13,490 nucleotides of DNA from Bacteroidetes bacterium 4572_114. Lineage in GTDB: Bacteria > Bacteroidota > Bacteroidia > Bacteroidales > 4484-276. The position numbers and the translations under genes are program-made. The stretch lies in assembly GCA_002254335.1 (NCBI GenBank), contig NIVA01000052.1, forward strand, positions 1 through 13,490, in the 5' to 3' direction. This document shows, one piece after another, positions 1 through 7,022 of the stretch. The number at the start of each line of letters is the position of its first letter. The stretch's first letter is position 1. The notes under the pieces are model-generated. The model did no database searches. It saw only the letters and a program-made list of their open reading frames with translations, and was not told the DNA's origin.

Positions 1-77
1 CACGAATAATAAAATGCAATACTCTGATATTTAATAGTAATAAAACTTTATTGAATTCCCTCCTGAAAAATATTTTG

Positions 78-85
78 TAATTTTG
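78..85 (+). promoter_or_regulatory. Putative Bacteroidota -7 promoter box for hicBA
   Basis: TAATTTTG fits the Bacteroidota -7 consensus TAnnTTTG and lies about 30 bases before the hicB start. A matching -33 element at the usual 19-21 bp spacing is not clear (a TTG at 51-53 is 24 bp away), so this is a weak call in AT-rich DNA. Confidence 0.35.
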
Positions 86-114
86 TAACAAATCGAAAAA
101 ACATTTAATTTATA

Positions 115-330
115 ATGAAACTTACAGCAATAATAGAAAAATCAGAAGATGGATGGTATGTCGGGCAAATTGAAGAATTTCCTGCTGCAATATCTCAGGG
201 CAAAACAATTAATGAACTAAAAGCGAATTTGGCTGATGCTTTTAAACTGCTCCTGGAAACAAACAAAGAAAATACAGAAAAGGAATATGTTAATAAAAAT
301 GTAATTCGTGAAGATTTATTACTTGTTTGA
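115..330 (+). CDS. hicB: HicB family antitoxin (short form)
   Basis: This 71-residue protein is the likely antitoxin of a type II toxin-antitoxin pair and should bind and neutralise the HicA RNase encoded next. The N-terminal half has the HicB core pattern: a short beta strand (KLTAIIEKSEDGWYVG), then EEFPAAISQGKTINELKANLADAF, where family members usually read a P-G-C-I-S-x-G-x-T-x-x-E-A series. It ends shortly after this fold and has no C-terminal helix-turn-helix or ribbon-helix-helix segment, so direct DNA binding by this protein alone is doubtful. The stop codon overlaps the next start (TGATG), a sign of translational coupling. The order antitoxin-toxin is reversed from the canonical hicA-hicB but common. 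The identity is inferred from motif pattern and partner; confidence is good. Confidence 0.85.
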   Translation: MKLTAIIEKSEDGWYVGQIEEFPAAISQGKTINELKANLADAFKLLLETNKENTEKEYVNKNVIREDLLLV

Positions 331-521
331 TGAAGCGACAAAAATTAATTAAGCATCTTAATAAGCATAATTGCATATTGTTGCTTGAAGGGGCAAATCA
401 TTCCATTTATCAAAACCTGAAAAGTAAGGAGCAATCCGCTGTTGGTAGGCATAATGAGTTGTCTGAATTATTGTGTAATAAAGTATGCAAGCAATTAAAA
501 ATTCCACACGTTTCCAAATAA
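330..521 (+). CDS. hicA: HicA family mRNA interferase toxin
   Basis: This 63-residue protein has the double-stranded RNA-binding-like fold signature of HicA: basic start (MKRQKLIKHLNKH), then LLEGANHSIYQN, in which His24 of the G-x-x-H-x-x-Y motif is the expected catalytic residue, then AVGRHNEL and a C-terminal KQLKIPH. Family members degrade mRNA without needing the ribosome until neutralised by HicB. The start chosen is ATG at 330, which overlaps the hicB stop by one base; an in-frame TTG at 327 would add one residue and is less likely. Length is normal for HicA (about 60-65 residues) and the catalytic His is intact, so the toxin appears functional. Confidence 0.88.
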   Translation: MKRQKLIKHLNKHNCILLLEGANHSIYQNLKSKEQSAVGRHNELSELLCNKVCKQLKIPHVSK

Positions 522-663
522 CATGGGAAATAGGTTACCTGGTTAGCTGGAATTACAGGCAGTTTGCAAATGTTCACAGGGAAAGGAGGGTAATTTCCGT
601 AAACCTGGAGATAGGCTATTTATCAAATTTTTGAATAGTTACACCTTTTAGGATTAATGGACT

Positions 664-828
664 ATGAAAACTAAAATATCAAAATCGCAGGAAGAAGTTT
701 GGGGTTGGAAGGAAAAATCTTTTAAAGACCTTGAGAAAATAACTGAAAATGAAAGAGTGGGGTATATTGAGGAGAAAACAAGGGATATTATTGAACGTAT
801 AAAAAAGAAAAAGAAGGAATTGGTTTAA
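664..828 (+). CDS. Small basic hypothetical protein
   Basis: This is an unrecognised 54-residue open frame, starting MKTKISKSQEEVWGWKEKS and ending in a Lys-rich tail (RIKKKKKELV). It has a Trp pair near residues 13-15 and is predicted to be almost entirely helical with alternating acidic and basic residues. An AGGA about ten bases before the ATG could serve as ribosome binding site. It lies 142 bp after hicA on the same strand and just before a terminator, so it could be the last gene of that transcript. Small charged proteins with an E-V-W-x-W-K start resemble toxin-antitoxin accessory or antitoxin proteins in Bacteroidota, but I cannot name a family. It is possibly an orphan antitoxin. Confidence 0.5.
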   Translation: MKTKISKSQEEVWGWKEKSFKDLEKITENERVGYIEEKTRDIIERIKKKKKELV

Positions 829-837
829 TGAATAATT

Positions 838-883
838 GCCACAGATTAACACAGAAAGATTTTAATCTGCGCAAATCAGTGGC
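838..883. repeat. Dispersed intergenic repeat with inverted ends
   Basis: The segment begins GCCACAGATT and ends AATCAGTGGC, which are inverted with one mismatch, and the core contains AGATTTTAATCT. Sequences of this kind (CACAGATTAACACAGA...) recur in Bacteroidota spacers. A related stretch is seen at 4934-4952 of this window (CAGAGATTACACAGAAAG). A short open frame through it is not considered coding. Confidence 0.5.
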
Positions 884-888
884 ACAAA

Positions 889-918
889 AAAATCCCGGTG
901 AACATTCACCGGGATTTT
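889..918. terminator. Bidirectional rho-independent terminator
   Basis: A 13-bp perfect stem (AAAATCCCGGTGA / TCACCGGGATTTT) encloses a four-base loop (ACAT). On the - strand the stem is followed by a run of seven T, making it a good terminator for dnaK, whose stop is at 1063. On the + strand it is followed by TTTTAAATTTTAA and could also end transcripts from the small gene at 664-828. Confidence 0.85.
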
Positions 919-1062
919 AAATTTTAATCCACTACAGGCATTTTGCATCTGCAAACAAACCAACCCCGCATGTATGGAATTCGTTTATTAAATGTTGGGG
1001 TTCACTTCCTGCCAAGTGGTTTTAATTATCAAATTTGCTCATTATCAAATTATCAAATTAGG

Positions 1063-3000
1063 TTATTTATCATCTTTCACTTCTTCAAAGTCCACATCGG
1101 TCACTTCATCATCACCACCGGCTTGCTGGCCCCCCTGTGGCCCTTCCTGCTGGCCTCCGTCTGATCCGGGCTGCCCGCCAGGTTGTTGTTGCTGTTGCTG
1201 TGTGGCATTGTACATCTCCTGGCTTGCGGCCTGAAAAACATCGTTCAGTTTTTTAGAGGCTGCATCAATGGCAGGGATGTCCTCTTTTTTGTGTGCTTCC
1301 TTCAATTCGGCAAGGGCATCTTCGATAGGCTTTTTCTTGTCGGCCGGAAGTTTATCGCCATATTCCTTCAGCTGTTTTTCGGTTTGGAATATCAACGAAT
1401 CGGCACCATTCAGCTTGTCGATCCTCTCCTTTGCTTTTTTATCAGAATCGGCGTTGGCCTCGGCTTCTGCCTTCATCCTGTTGATCTCTTCCTCGGTCAG
1501 GCCCGAAGATGCCTCGATACGGATACTTTGCGATTTTCCGGTGCCTTTATCCTTTGCCGACACATTAAGAATACCGTTGGCATCAATATCAAAGGTTACT
1601 TCAATTTGAGGTACTCCGCGCGGTGCAGGTGGTATCCCGTCGAGATGGAAACGGCCAATGGTCTTGTTGTCTTTTGCCATCGGACGTTCGCCCTGCAATA
1701 CATGGATCTCGACCGAAGGCTGGTTAGGTGCTGCCGTTGAGAAAACCTCCGACTTTTTGGTCGGTATGGTCGTGTTGGCGGCAATCAGCTTGGTCATAAC
1801 ACTGCCCAGGGTTTCAATCCCTAAAGTAAGCGGGGTAACATCCAGCAAAAGAACGTCTTTTACCTCACCGGTCAAAACCCCACCCTGAATTGCAGCTCCA
1901 ATTGCCACAACCTCATCAGCGTTTACACCTTTTGACGGCTCTTTGCCAAAGAAATCTTTTACCACTTCCTGTATGGCAGGTATCCTTGTCGATCCGCCCA
2001 CGAGGATAATATCATCGATGTCGGATGTCTTCATCCCGGCATCGCTCAATGCTTTGCGGCAAGGTTCTATTGTTGCCTTTATCAGACTGTCGGTCAATTG
2101 CTCAAATTTTGAACGTGAAAGTTTCCTGACCAGGTGTTGTGGTATTCCGTCAATCGGCATGATATAAGGAAGGTTGATCTCTGTTTCGGTCGAACTCGAA
2201 AGCTCAATCTTTGCCTTTTCGGCAGCTTCTTTTAAACGTTGCAGGGCCATCGGGTCCTTCTTCAGGTCGATACCTTGGTCTTTTTTAAACTCCTCTGCCA
2301 ACCAGTCGATAATCAAGTGGTCGAAATCATCGCCACCCAGGTGGGTATTCCCATTGGTTGATTTAACTTCAAAAACCCCGTCGCCCAATTCAAGGATGGA
2401 GATATCGAAAGTTCCGCCACCAAGGTCAAAAACTGCTATTTTAGAATCCTCTTTTTTCTTGTCCAAACCATAAGCCAACGATGCGGCAGTAGGTTCGTTG
2501 ATAATCCTCTTTACGGCGAGGCCTGCAATTTCGCCCGCTTCTTTGGTGGCCTGGCGTTGTGAGTCGCTAAAATAAGCCGGTACTGTAATTACCGCTTCGG
2601 TAACAGATGTCCCTAAATAATCTTCGGCGGTTTTTTTCATCTTTTGCAAAACCATTGCCGAAATTTCCTGTGGCGTATATAAGCGGTCGTTAATTTTAAC
2701 CCTTGTAGTGCCATTCTCACCAGCCACAACATTGTACGATACACGCCCAATTTCCTTTTGGACCCTGTCGATAGGTTCTCCCATGAAACGTTTGATCGAA
2801 TAAATAGTGTTGTGTGGATTTGTAATAGCTTGCCTTTTTGCCGGGTCACCTACTTTTCGCTCACTATTATCGGTAAATGCAACAATTGAAGGGGTAGTCC
2901 TTCTTCCCTCCGAATTGGGGATTACCACAGGTTCGTTACCTTCCATTACTGCTACGCACGAGTTAGTGGTCCCCAAGTCAATTCCAATTATTTTTCCCAT
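1063..3000 (-). CDS. dnaK: Chaperone protein DnaK (Hsp70)
   Basis: This is a full-length 645-residue cytoplasmic Hsp70, an ATP-driven chaperone that works with DnaJ and GrpE to fold and disaggregate proteins. The nucleotide-binding domain spans roughly residues 1-380, with phosphate-1 motif GIDLGTTNSCVAV near the N-terminus, phosphate-2 motif DLGGGTFD at 192-199 and adenosine motif GGSTRIP. The linker VLLLDVT starts at V383, followed by the beta substrate-binding domain and the helical lid. The last 40 residues form a Q/G/D-rich tail (six Q in a row, then PGGQPG-type repeats) ending EVTDVDFEEVKDDK, the usual EEV-type end. AAAGGA lies about nine bases upstream of the ATG. Neither grpE nor dnaJ is adjacent, so dnaK is apparently transcribed alone and ends at the hairpin 889-918. 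Two candidate promoter motifs lie upstream. Confidence 0.98.
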   Translation of the reverse strand: MGKIIGIDLGTTNSCVAVMEGNEPVVIPNSEGRRTTPSIVAFTDNSERKVGDPAKRQAITNPHNTIYSIKRFMGEPIDRVQKEIGRVSYNVVAGENGTTRVKINDRLYTPQEISAMVLQKMKKTAEDYLGTSVTEAVITVPAYFSDSQRQATKEAGEIAGLAVKRIINEPTAASLAYGLDKKKEDSKIAVFDLGGGTFDISILELGDGVFEVKSTNGNTHLGGDDFDHLIIDWLAEEFKKDQGIDLKKDPMALQRLKEAAEKAKIELSSSTETEINLPYIMPIDGIPQHLVRKLSRSKFEQLTDSLIKATIEPCRKALSDAGMKTSDIDDIILVGGSTRIPAIQEVVKDFFGKEPSKGVNADEVVAIGAAIQGGVLTGEVKDVLLLDVTPLTLGIETLGSVMTKLIAANTTIPTKKSEVFSTAAPNQPSVEIHVLQGERPMAKDNKTIGRFHLDGIPPAPRGVPQIEVTFDIDANGILNVSAKDKGTGKSQSIRIEASSGLTEEEINRMKAEAEANADSDKKAKERIDKLNGADSLIFQTEKQLKEYGDKLPADKKKPIEDALAELKEAHKKEDIPAIDAASKKLNDVFQAASQEMYNATQQQQQQPGGQPGSDGGQQEGPQGGQQAGGDDEVTDVDFEEVKDDK

Positions 3001-3062
3001 ATTAAATATTCCTTTCTATTTTATTTTAATTGTTATAATTTTTCAACTTGTGGCACAACGTT

Positions 3063-3079
3063 GTCAATCATTATGCCAA
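3063..3079 (-). promoter_or_regulatory. Sigma-54-like -24/-12 motif, dnaK-proximal copy
   Basis: On the - strand this reads TTGGCATAATGATTGAC. It has the TTGGCA of a -24 element and a TTG at -12 spacing (GG-N10-G), but the usual C of the -12 GC is A. A start about 12 bases downstream would give a dnaK leader of about 50 bases. It could equally be a regulator site. Confidence 0.35.
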
Positions 3080-3217
3080 TCAAAAAGGAATTTATCCGTA
3101 TCCTATTTCAGATGTGGCGGAAACCTTTGGGAGCTTAATTCCCTTTACCTGTAAAATACTGATTTTTATTCTATTGGGGGAAATACTTACTGTTCAAAAA
3201 CAGGTTTTATTACACAT

Positions 3218-3234
3218 GTCAATCAATATGCCAA
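3218..3234 (-). promoter_or_regulatory. Sigma-54-like motif, distal copy
   Basis: On the - strand this reads TTGGCATATTGATTGAC, differing from the proximal copy at one of 17 positions, in the same orientation and 155 bp further upstream. Duplication of so specific a string in an AT-rich spacer suggests a functional promoter or operator. Confidence 0.35.
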
Positions 3235-3340
3235 AAAGGCAGTAAGATTAAGTAACGTTATTCTGTCTGCGAATCTCAGGCTATGAGTCACCATTCAATA
3301 AATAGGGGCTGGAATCATTGATAGGGGCCTAAACATTAAT

Positions 3341-3473
3341 GAGTTTTGCCAAAAAAACAAATATTTGGGCGAATAGCTGTCGGACAGTTTAGATTAAAAG
3401 CCAGACATATAATACTTTAGCTTCTGTGATTAATATAGAAGCTAACTGTCTGACAGCTATTTAGACCTGACTC
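3341..3473. repeat. Palindromic MITE-like element
   Basis: The element begins GAGTTTTGCC and ends TTTAGACCTGACTC, is flanked on both sides by ATTAAT, and contains 18-bp inverted arms at 3372-3389 and 3444-3461 (AATAGCTGTCGGACAGTT versus its complement with one mismatch). Each arm holds its own small palindrome CTGTC-N-GACAG. The right end resembles the ends of the elements at 7636 and 8430 (TTTAGACCGGACTC). The left end matches poorly, so membership in that family is uncertain. Confidence 0.5.
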
Positions 3474-3568
3474 ATTAATAGAAAAAAAAACTGCCCACAA
3501 TTAATAACGAGATTGTAAGTTTATTGAGAGCTAATAGTTAAACCATTTATAATTTCAACAAAATTGAA

Positions 3569-3883
3569 ATGACCGATAGCTTAAAACAAAAAATCGCAAC
3601 CGAAAAAGGGCTAATTGCCTATTTTTATAGTGACAGATGTGCACCATGTATCAGTTTACGGCCAAAGGTTTCGCAAATGGTGGGGGGGGGTTTCCCTGGT
3701 ATGGGACTCGTTTTTATAAATTCGGAAGATCATCCTGAAACCACTGCACACTTTAGCGTGTTTGCCAATCCGGCCATCATTGTTTTTTTTGAAGGAAAGG
3801 AGTACAGGCGTTACAGCAAGTACATTTCTATTAATGAGCTTGGTGGCGATATTGAGCGGATCTACACGATGGTTTTTGAATAA
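3569..3883 (+). CDS. Small thioredoxin-fold protein with CAPC motif
   Basis: This 104-residue cytoplasmic thioredoxin-like protein lacks a signal peptide. The active-site motif is C24-A-P-C27 in the context YSDRCAPC, and a proline in FANPAIIVFF is in the place of the cis-Pro that faces the active site, followed by EGKEYRRYSKYIS. It is likely a thiol-disulfide reductase or a specialised redox carrier; the substrate cannot be told. The usual helix after the active site leads into M-V-G-G-G-F-P, encoded by a run of nine G at 3682-3690 where related proteins normally have charged residues. The run may be a slippery site or an assembly uncertainty. No good Shine-Dalgarno precedes the ATG. The gene stands alone between repeats and the DUF433 module. 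Confidence 0.82.
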   Translation: MTDSLKQKIATEKGLIAYFYSDRCAPCISLRPKVSQMVGGGFPGMGLVFINSEDHPETTAHFSVFANPAIIVFFEGKEYRRYSKYISINELGGDIERIYTMVFE

Positions 3884-4058
3884 ACTAAGCGTTATCCACC
3901 TTCAAAAATGTACGTCCATAAAGTCGATGATTTTCGGAATTGAAACTCAGATATCTATAAATCCCTACATACACAGTACAATTGTGCAAAAGCAATAGAA
4001 AAATTCAATTTCTCAGAATAAACACGGGATATAATAAATAATGCAATAGGAAAAGTTG

Positions 4059-4066
4059 TATCTTTG
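4059..4066 (+). promoter_or_regulatory. Putative -7 promoter box for the DUF433 module
   Basis: TATCTTTG (in GTTGTATCTTTG) matches the Bacteroidota TAnnTTTG element and lies 23 bases before the start codon, with an A-rich leader between. No strong -33 TTTG is visible. Confidence 0.5.
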
Positions 4067-4088
4067 TAGGAAAAAAAAGTAATACAAT

Positions 4089-4322
4089 ATGATTTATGGT
4101 GCCATAAATATTGACCCGGAAATCATGGGTGGAACAGCAGTTTTTACCGGGACCCGGGTTCCCATTCAGGCGTTGTTTGATTACATCGAGACAAACGAAA
4201 CCCTGGAAGAGTTCCTGGAGAATTTCCCTTCGGTAAGCCGTAACAAGGCGATAGCCGTACTAAAAAAAGCAACAACCAGTATCACTTCTGAAAAATTACT
4301 CAATGAAGATCTTATTGGATGA
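4089..4322 (+). CDS. DUF433 domain antitoxin
   Basis: This 77-residue DUF433 protein is a small winged-helix-like protein that usually acts as antitoxin and DNA-binding partner of a DUF5615 PIN-like toxin. The diagnostic stretch is MGGTAVFTGTRVPIQALFDYIE, followed by LEEFLENFPSVSRNKAIAVL, the typical helix that reads as a recognition-like segment. Length is normal for the family (70-80 residues). Its 3' end overlaps the toxin start by 20 bases (toxin ATG at 4303), the usual coupled arrangement. Because the toxin is disrupted, this antitoxin may now be an orphan. The ATG follows a promoter-like box at 4059-4066. Confidence 0.85.
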   Translation: MIYGAINIDPEIMGGTAVFTGTRVPIQALFDYIETNETLEEFLENFPSVSRNKAIAVLKKATTSITSEKLLNEDLIG

Positions 4323-4629
4323 AAAATACCAACCAAACTTAGATTCGATTTCAGTGATGCTTTTCAAATCATAACTGTAAAAGAAATGGGCTGGCTGGGC
4401 AAGAAAAATGGAGAGTTGCTGGGATTACTAACATTGAATGGTTTCGGCTGTTTTGTTACCATTGATAAAAACCTAAAATACCAGCAAAATCTCAGTAAGT
4501 TTGATATCATTGTGGTCATCCTTAATGGCTTCTGATAATAGACACCAAACCCTGCAACCTTTTGTTGAAAAATTGTTATTGATATTAACCAGTGGCAATT
4601 TTGATAATCTAATCGAAATAACAGAATAA
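4303..4629 (+). pseudogene. DUF5615 PIN-like toxin, two compensating frameshifts
   Basis: Reading across two shifts restores a 108-residue DUF5615 (PIN-like) toxin, the normal partner of DUF433. Frame one gives MKILLDE. After the five-A run at 4322-4326 (one base short), the next frame gives IPTKLRFDFSDAFQIITVKE, then MGWLGKKNGELLGLLTLNGF, CFVTIDKNLKYQQNLSKFDI and IVVILN. At the GG of 4527-4528 (one base extra) the frame returns to ASDNRHQTLQPFVEKLLLIL and TSGNFDNLIEITE, then TAA. The acidic residues expected in the PIN-like active site (D6, the E of VKEMGW, the D of TIDKN) are all present. As written, translation stops early and the toxin is inactive. Because one shift cancels the other and the rest is well preserved, this is either a recent inactivation or two sequencing indels. 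Confidence 0.85.
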
Positions 4630-5094
4630 CAACCACCTTTCTTTTATTGGAATAATAACATGGCTCAAAGCGAAATCACAGAACTGAAAAAAAATATTGT
4701 CTATCATTAAAGACATTGTATTACCTTGTAAATCTTACTATTTTAGTGAGTGGATGCAAACCGTACACTCACAATACTTTCTTGTATTGAAAGATTGATT
4801 CATTGGTTATATGAATTAATGACATCGGAACAGAAGTCCATTATGATATGGATGTGTTTGATGAGTTGATTTCCAAACTTCTCAATAACAAGTATATAGT
4901 AATTGATGAATGATGATTTCTTCTTAATATTGAACAGAGATTACACAGAAAGCTTCGCAAAAAAAGAAGCTAAGAAGCTGTCCAAAATTCTTCCATTAGT
5001 TTTAATATGTGTCTTTTTGCTATCTCATCGAAATTTCGTTCCAATAATTGATGGTTAAAAGTGATGGTTTTATCGGATTTCTAACATCTTCACT
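4630..5094. other. 465-bp spacer with decayed sequence
   Basis: The first half holds the disrupted gene remnant described at 4660-4913. The second half has a fragment resembling the repeat at 838-883 (4934-4952) and an AGCTTC/GAAGCT hairpin near 4951-4971. No gene is supported between 4914 and the dxs stop. Confidence 0.55.
4660..4913 (+). pseudogene. Remnant gene, possibly nucleotidyltransferase (MNT) domain
   Basis: Pieces in different frames line up as one former gene. From ATG 4660 comes MAQSEITELKK. After an eight-A run (4687-4694, one extra base) the next frame continues LSIIKDIVLPCKSYYFSEW and MQTVHSQYFLVLKD, then TGA at 4796. A third frame from about 4815 gives INDIGTEVHYDMDVFDELIS followed by KLLNNKYIVIDE and TGA. 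The order (N-terminal helix, K-x-Y-x-F-x-x, then H-S-x-Y-x-x-L-V-L-K-D, then a beta strand with a central D) resembles minimal nucleotidyltransferases of the MNT type, which pair with HEPN toxins, but the GSxxxG core and the DxD pair are not intact. I am fairly sure it is a broken gene and unsure of the family. Confidence 0.4.
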
Positions 5095-7008
5095 CTAACC
5101 TCTACAATCTACCCGACTAAGCTTCCTCGCAGCACCCACAATCCCCTCAACATCATAACCACATTCACGATAGAGCTCTTCCTGGCTCCCCTGGCCAATA
5201 AAACGGTCGGGGATGCCCAGACGGGTTACACTGGCCGAATAACCATTGTCGGCCATAAATTCCAATATTGTCGAACCTAACCCACCATTGATAGTCCCAT
5301 CTTCGAGGGTGATGATTTTGTTGTGTTTTTTAAAGAGGGTATGTAACGCACCTTCATCCAGGGGTTTAAGAAAACGGGCATTGAAGAGGGCGGCATTTAT
5401 ACCATCTTTTTCAAGTAGTTTACAGGCTTTTTCGGCTTCATTGCCAACATGGCCAATCGAGATAATTGCCAAGTCATCACCTTCCTTTACCATCTGCCCC
5501 TCACCAATTTGCATTTCAGCGAATGGCGTTTTCCATTTTTTCATCACCCCTCTCCCTCTTGGGTAGCGTATCGCAAAAGCGCCCTTGTTTGCGAGTTGTG
5601 CCGTAAACATCATGTTCCTTAGCTCCTCTTCGTTCATCGGTGCGCAAATTGTAATGTTTGGGATGCTACGAAGGAAGGCAAGGTCGAAAGCACCATGGTG
5701 GGTTGCACCGTCTTCGCCAACCAGGCCGGCACGGTCGAGACAAAAAACAACGTTAAGGTTTTGGAGTGCAACATCATGAATGGCCTGGTCGTAGGCGCGT
5801 TGCAAAAAGGTGGAGTAAATATTGCAAAAGGGGATGTGCCCCTGGGTAGCCATTCCTGCAGCAAAAGTAACGGCATGTTGCTCGGCAATACCAACATCGA
5901 AGGCACGGTGGGGCATTTTGAGCATCATCATATCTAAGGAACTGCCCGTGGGCATTGCAGGTGTAATCCCGATAATCTTTTCGTTTTTTTCGGCAAGTTC
6001 AATCATCGTTTGGCCAAACACATCCTGGTATTTGGGCGGGGCCTCCCCATTGGTGTTTTTCTCCTTAATGAGTTTGCCTGTTTTTTTATCGAATGCCCGG
6101 GGGGGCGCATGAAATATTGTTGGCTCCTTTTCGGCCTGCGGCAAGCCTTTTCCTTTGGTGGTGATAATATGCAATAATTTCGGGCCGGGAATATTTTTTA
6201 TGTCGTTGAGCAGTTTGGTAAGCCTCACCACATCGTTGCCATCAACAGGGCCGAAATACCTGAAGTTAAAAGCCTCAAAAAGATTGCTCCGCTTTAGGAT
6301 GCTGCCCTTTACGGCATTACCAACCTGCTTTACAATTTTACGGGTATTTTTTCCATACTTTGTGCCACCGCCAAGTAAAAACCACATTTTATCTTTGAGC
6401 TTGTTATATGCTTTGGAAGTAACGATACCTGCAAGATAGTCTTTAATTGCCCCCACATTTTTATCAATGGCAATTCCGTTGTCGTTTAAAATCACCAGCA
6501 GGTTAGGGTCCCCGACCCCGGCATTGTTTAATGCTTCCAGGGCCATCCCCCCGGTCATGGCCCCATCGCCAATTACGGCAATATGGTTCCGCTTGTCGTT
6601 ATTTTGCATTTTTGCGGCCACTGCCATTCCCAAAGCAGCAGAAATAGATGTAGAGGAGTGGCCTACACCAAAAGCATCATATTCACTTTCACCCATCTTA
6701 GGGAAACCACTTATCCCGTTATATTTCCGGTTAAGGTGGAAATTATCACGTCGGCCAGTGAGTATCTTATGCCCGTAGGCCTGGTGGCCAACATCCCAAA
6801 TCAATTTATCACGGGGCGTATCAAAAACCCAATGCAGGGCAACGGTAAGTTCAACCACACCGAGGTTGGCCCCAAGGTGTCCGGGGTTATTTGAAACTGC
6901 ATCAATAATGAATTCACGAAGCTCGGTGCATAGCTGTGGCAACCGGCTTTCGTTGAGCTTCTTTAAATCAGTAGGTGAATTGATATGTTCTAATAGGGTT
7001 GTGGACAT
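5095..7008 (-). CDS. dxs: 1-deoxy-D-xylulose-5-phosphate synthase
   Basis: This complete 637-residue thiamine-diphosphate enzyme condenses pyruvate and glyceraldehyde-3-phosphate to DXP, the first step of the MEP isoprenoid pathway and a precursor for thiamine and PLP. Visible are the N-terminal SPTDLKKL, H44 of GHLGANLG, the ThDP/Mg motif G147-D-G-A-M-T-G-G with a following N-D-N, E376 in DVGIAEQHAVTFAAGMA (the catalytic glutamate that activates ThDP), then GEDGATHHGAFD and the RYPRGRG loop. The start chosen is ATG at 7008, which gives the family-typical MSTTLLEHINSP. An in-frame TTG at 7029 would add seven residues, but it lies inside an octamer repeat array. It is the last gene of the - strand run sufS-sufE-DUF59-dxs, 248 bp after the DUF59 gene. 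No good terminator was seen downstream. Confidence 0.97.
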   Translation of the reverse strand: MSTTLLEHINSPTDLKKLNESRLPQLCTELREFIIDAVSNNPGHLGANLGVVELTVALHWVFDTPRDKLIWDVGHQAYGHKILTGRRDNFHLNRKYNGISGFPKMGESEYDAFGVGHSSTSISAALGMAVAAKMQNNDKRNHIAVIGDGAMTGGMALEALNNAGVGDPNLLVILNDNGIAIDKNVGAIKDYLAGIVTSKAYNKLKDKMWFLLGGGTKYGKNTRKIVKQVGNAVKGSILKRSNLFEAFNFRYFGPVDGNDVVRLTKLLNDIKNIPGPKLLHIITTKGKGLPQAEKEPTIFHAPPRAFDKKTGKLIKEKNTNGEAPPKYQDVFGQTMIELAEKNEKIIGITPAMPTGSSLDMMMLKMPHRAFDVGIAEQHAVTFAAGMATQGHIPFCNIYSTFLQRAYDQAIHDVALQNLNVVFCLDRAGLVGEDGATHHGAFDLAFLRSIPNITICAPMNEEELRNMMFTAQLANKGAFAIRYPRGRGVMKKWKTPFAEMQIGEGQMVKEGDDLAIISIGHVGNEAEKACKLLEKDGINAALFNARFLKPLDEGALHTLFKKHNKIITLEDGTINGGLGSTILEFMADNGYSASVTRLGIPDRFIGQGSQEELYRECGYDVEGIVGAARKLSRVDCRG

Positions 7009-7022
7009 TTTTTTATGCAAAT

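Larger units (their letters stand above)
3001..3568. other. 568-bp intergenic region between dnaK and the thioredoxin-like gene
   Basis: This divergent spacer holds no convincing gene. It contains two copies of a 17-bp motif (3063-3079, 3218-3234), a 19-bp-spaced pair of ATAGGGGC octamers (3302 and 3321) and a 133-bp palindromic element (3341-3473). No CIRCE operator (TTAGCACTC-N9-GAGTGCTAA) was found upstream of dnaK. Confidence 0.7.

Noticed and set aside
828..920. Short frame overlapping the stop of the 664-828 gene
   Set aside because: It runs through a dispersed repeat and the terminator hairpin, so a real protein is very unlikely.
1183..2473. Several + strand frames inside dnaK, up to 185 residues
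   Set aside because: They are antisense shadows of a well-conserved dnaK and have no domain signature.
4364..4636. 90-residue - strand frame antisense to the DUF5615 pseudogene
   Set aside because: The + strand reading gives a recognisable family across frames; the antisense frame is a shadow.
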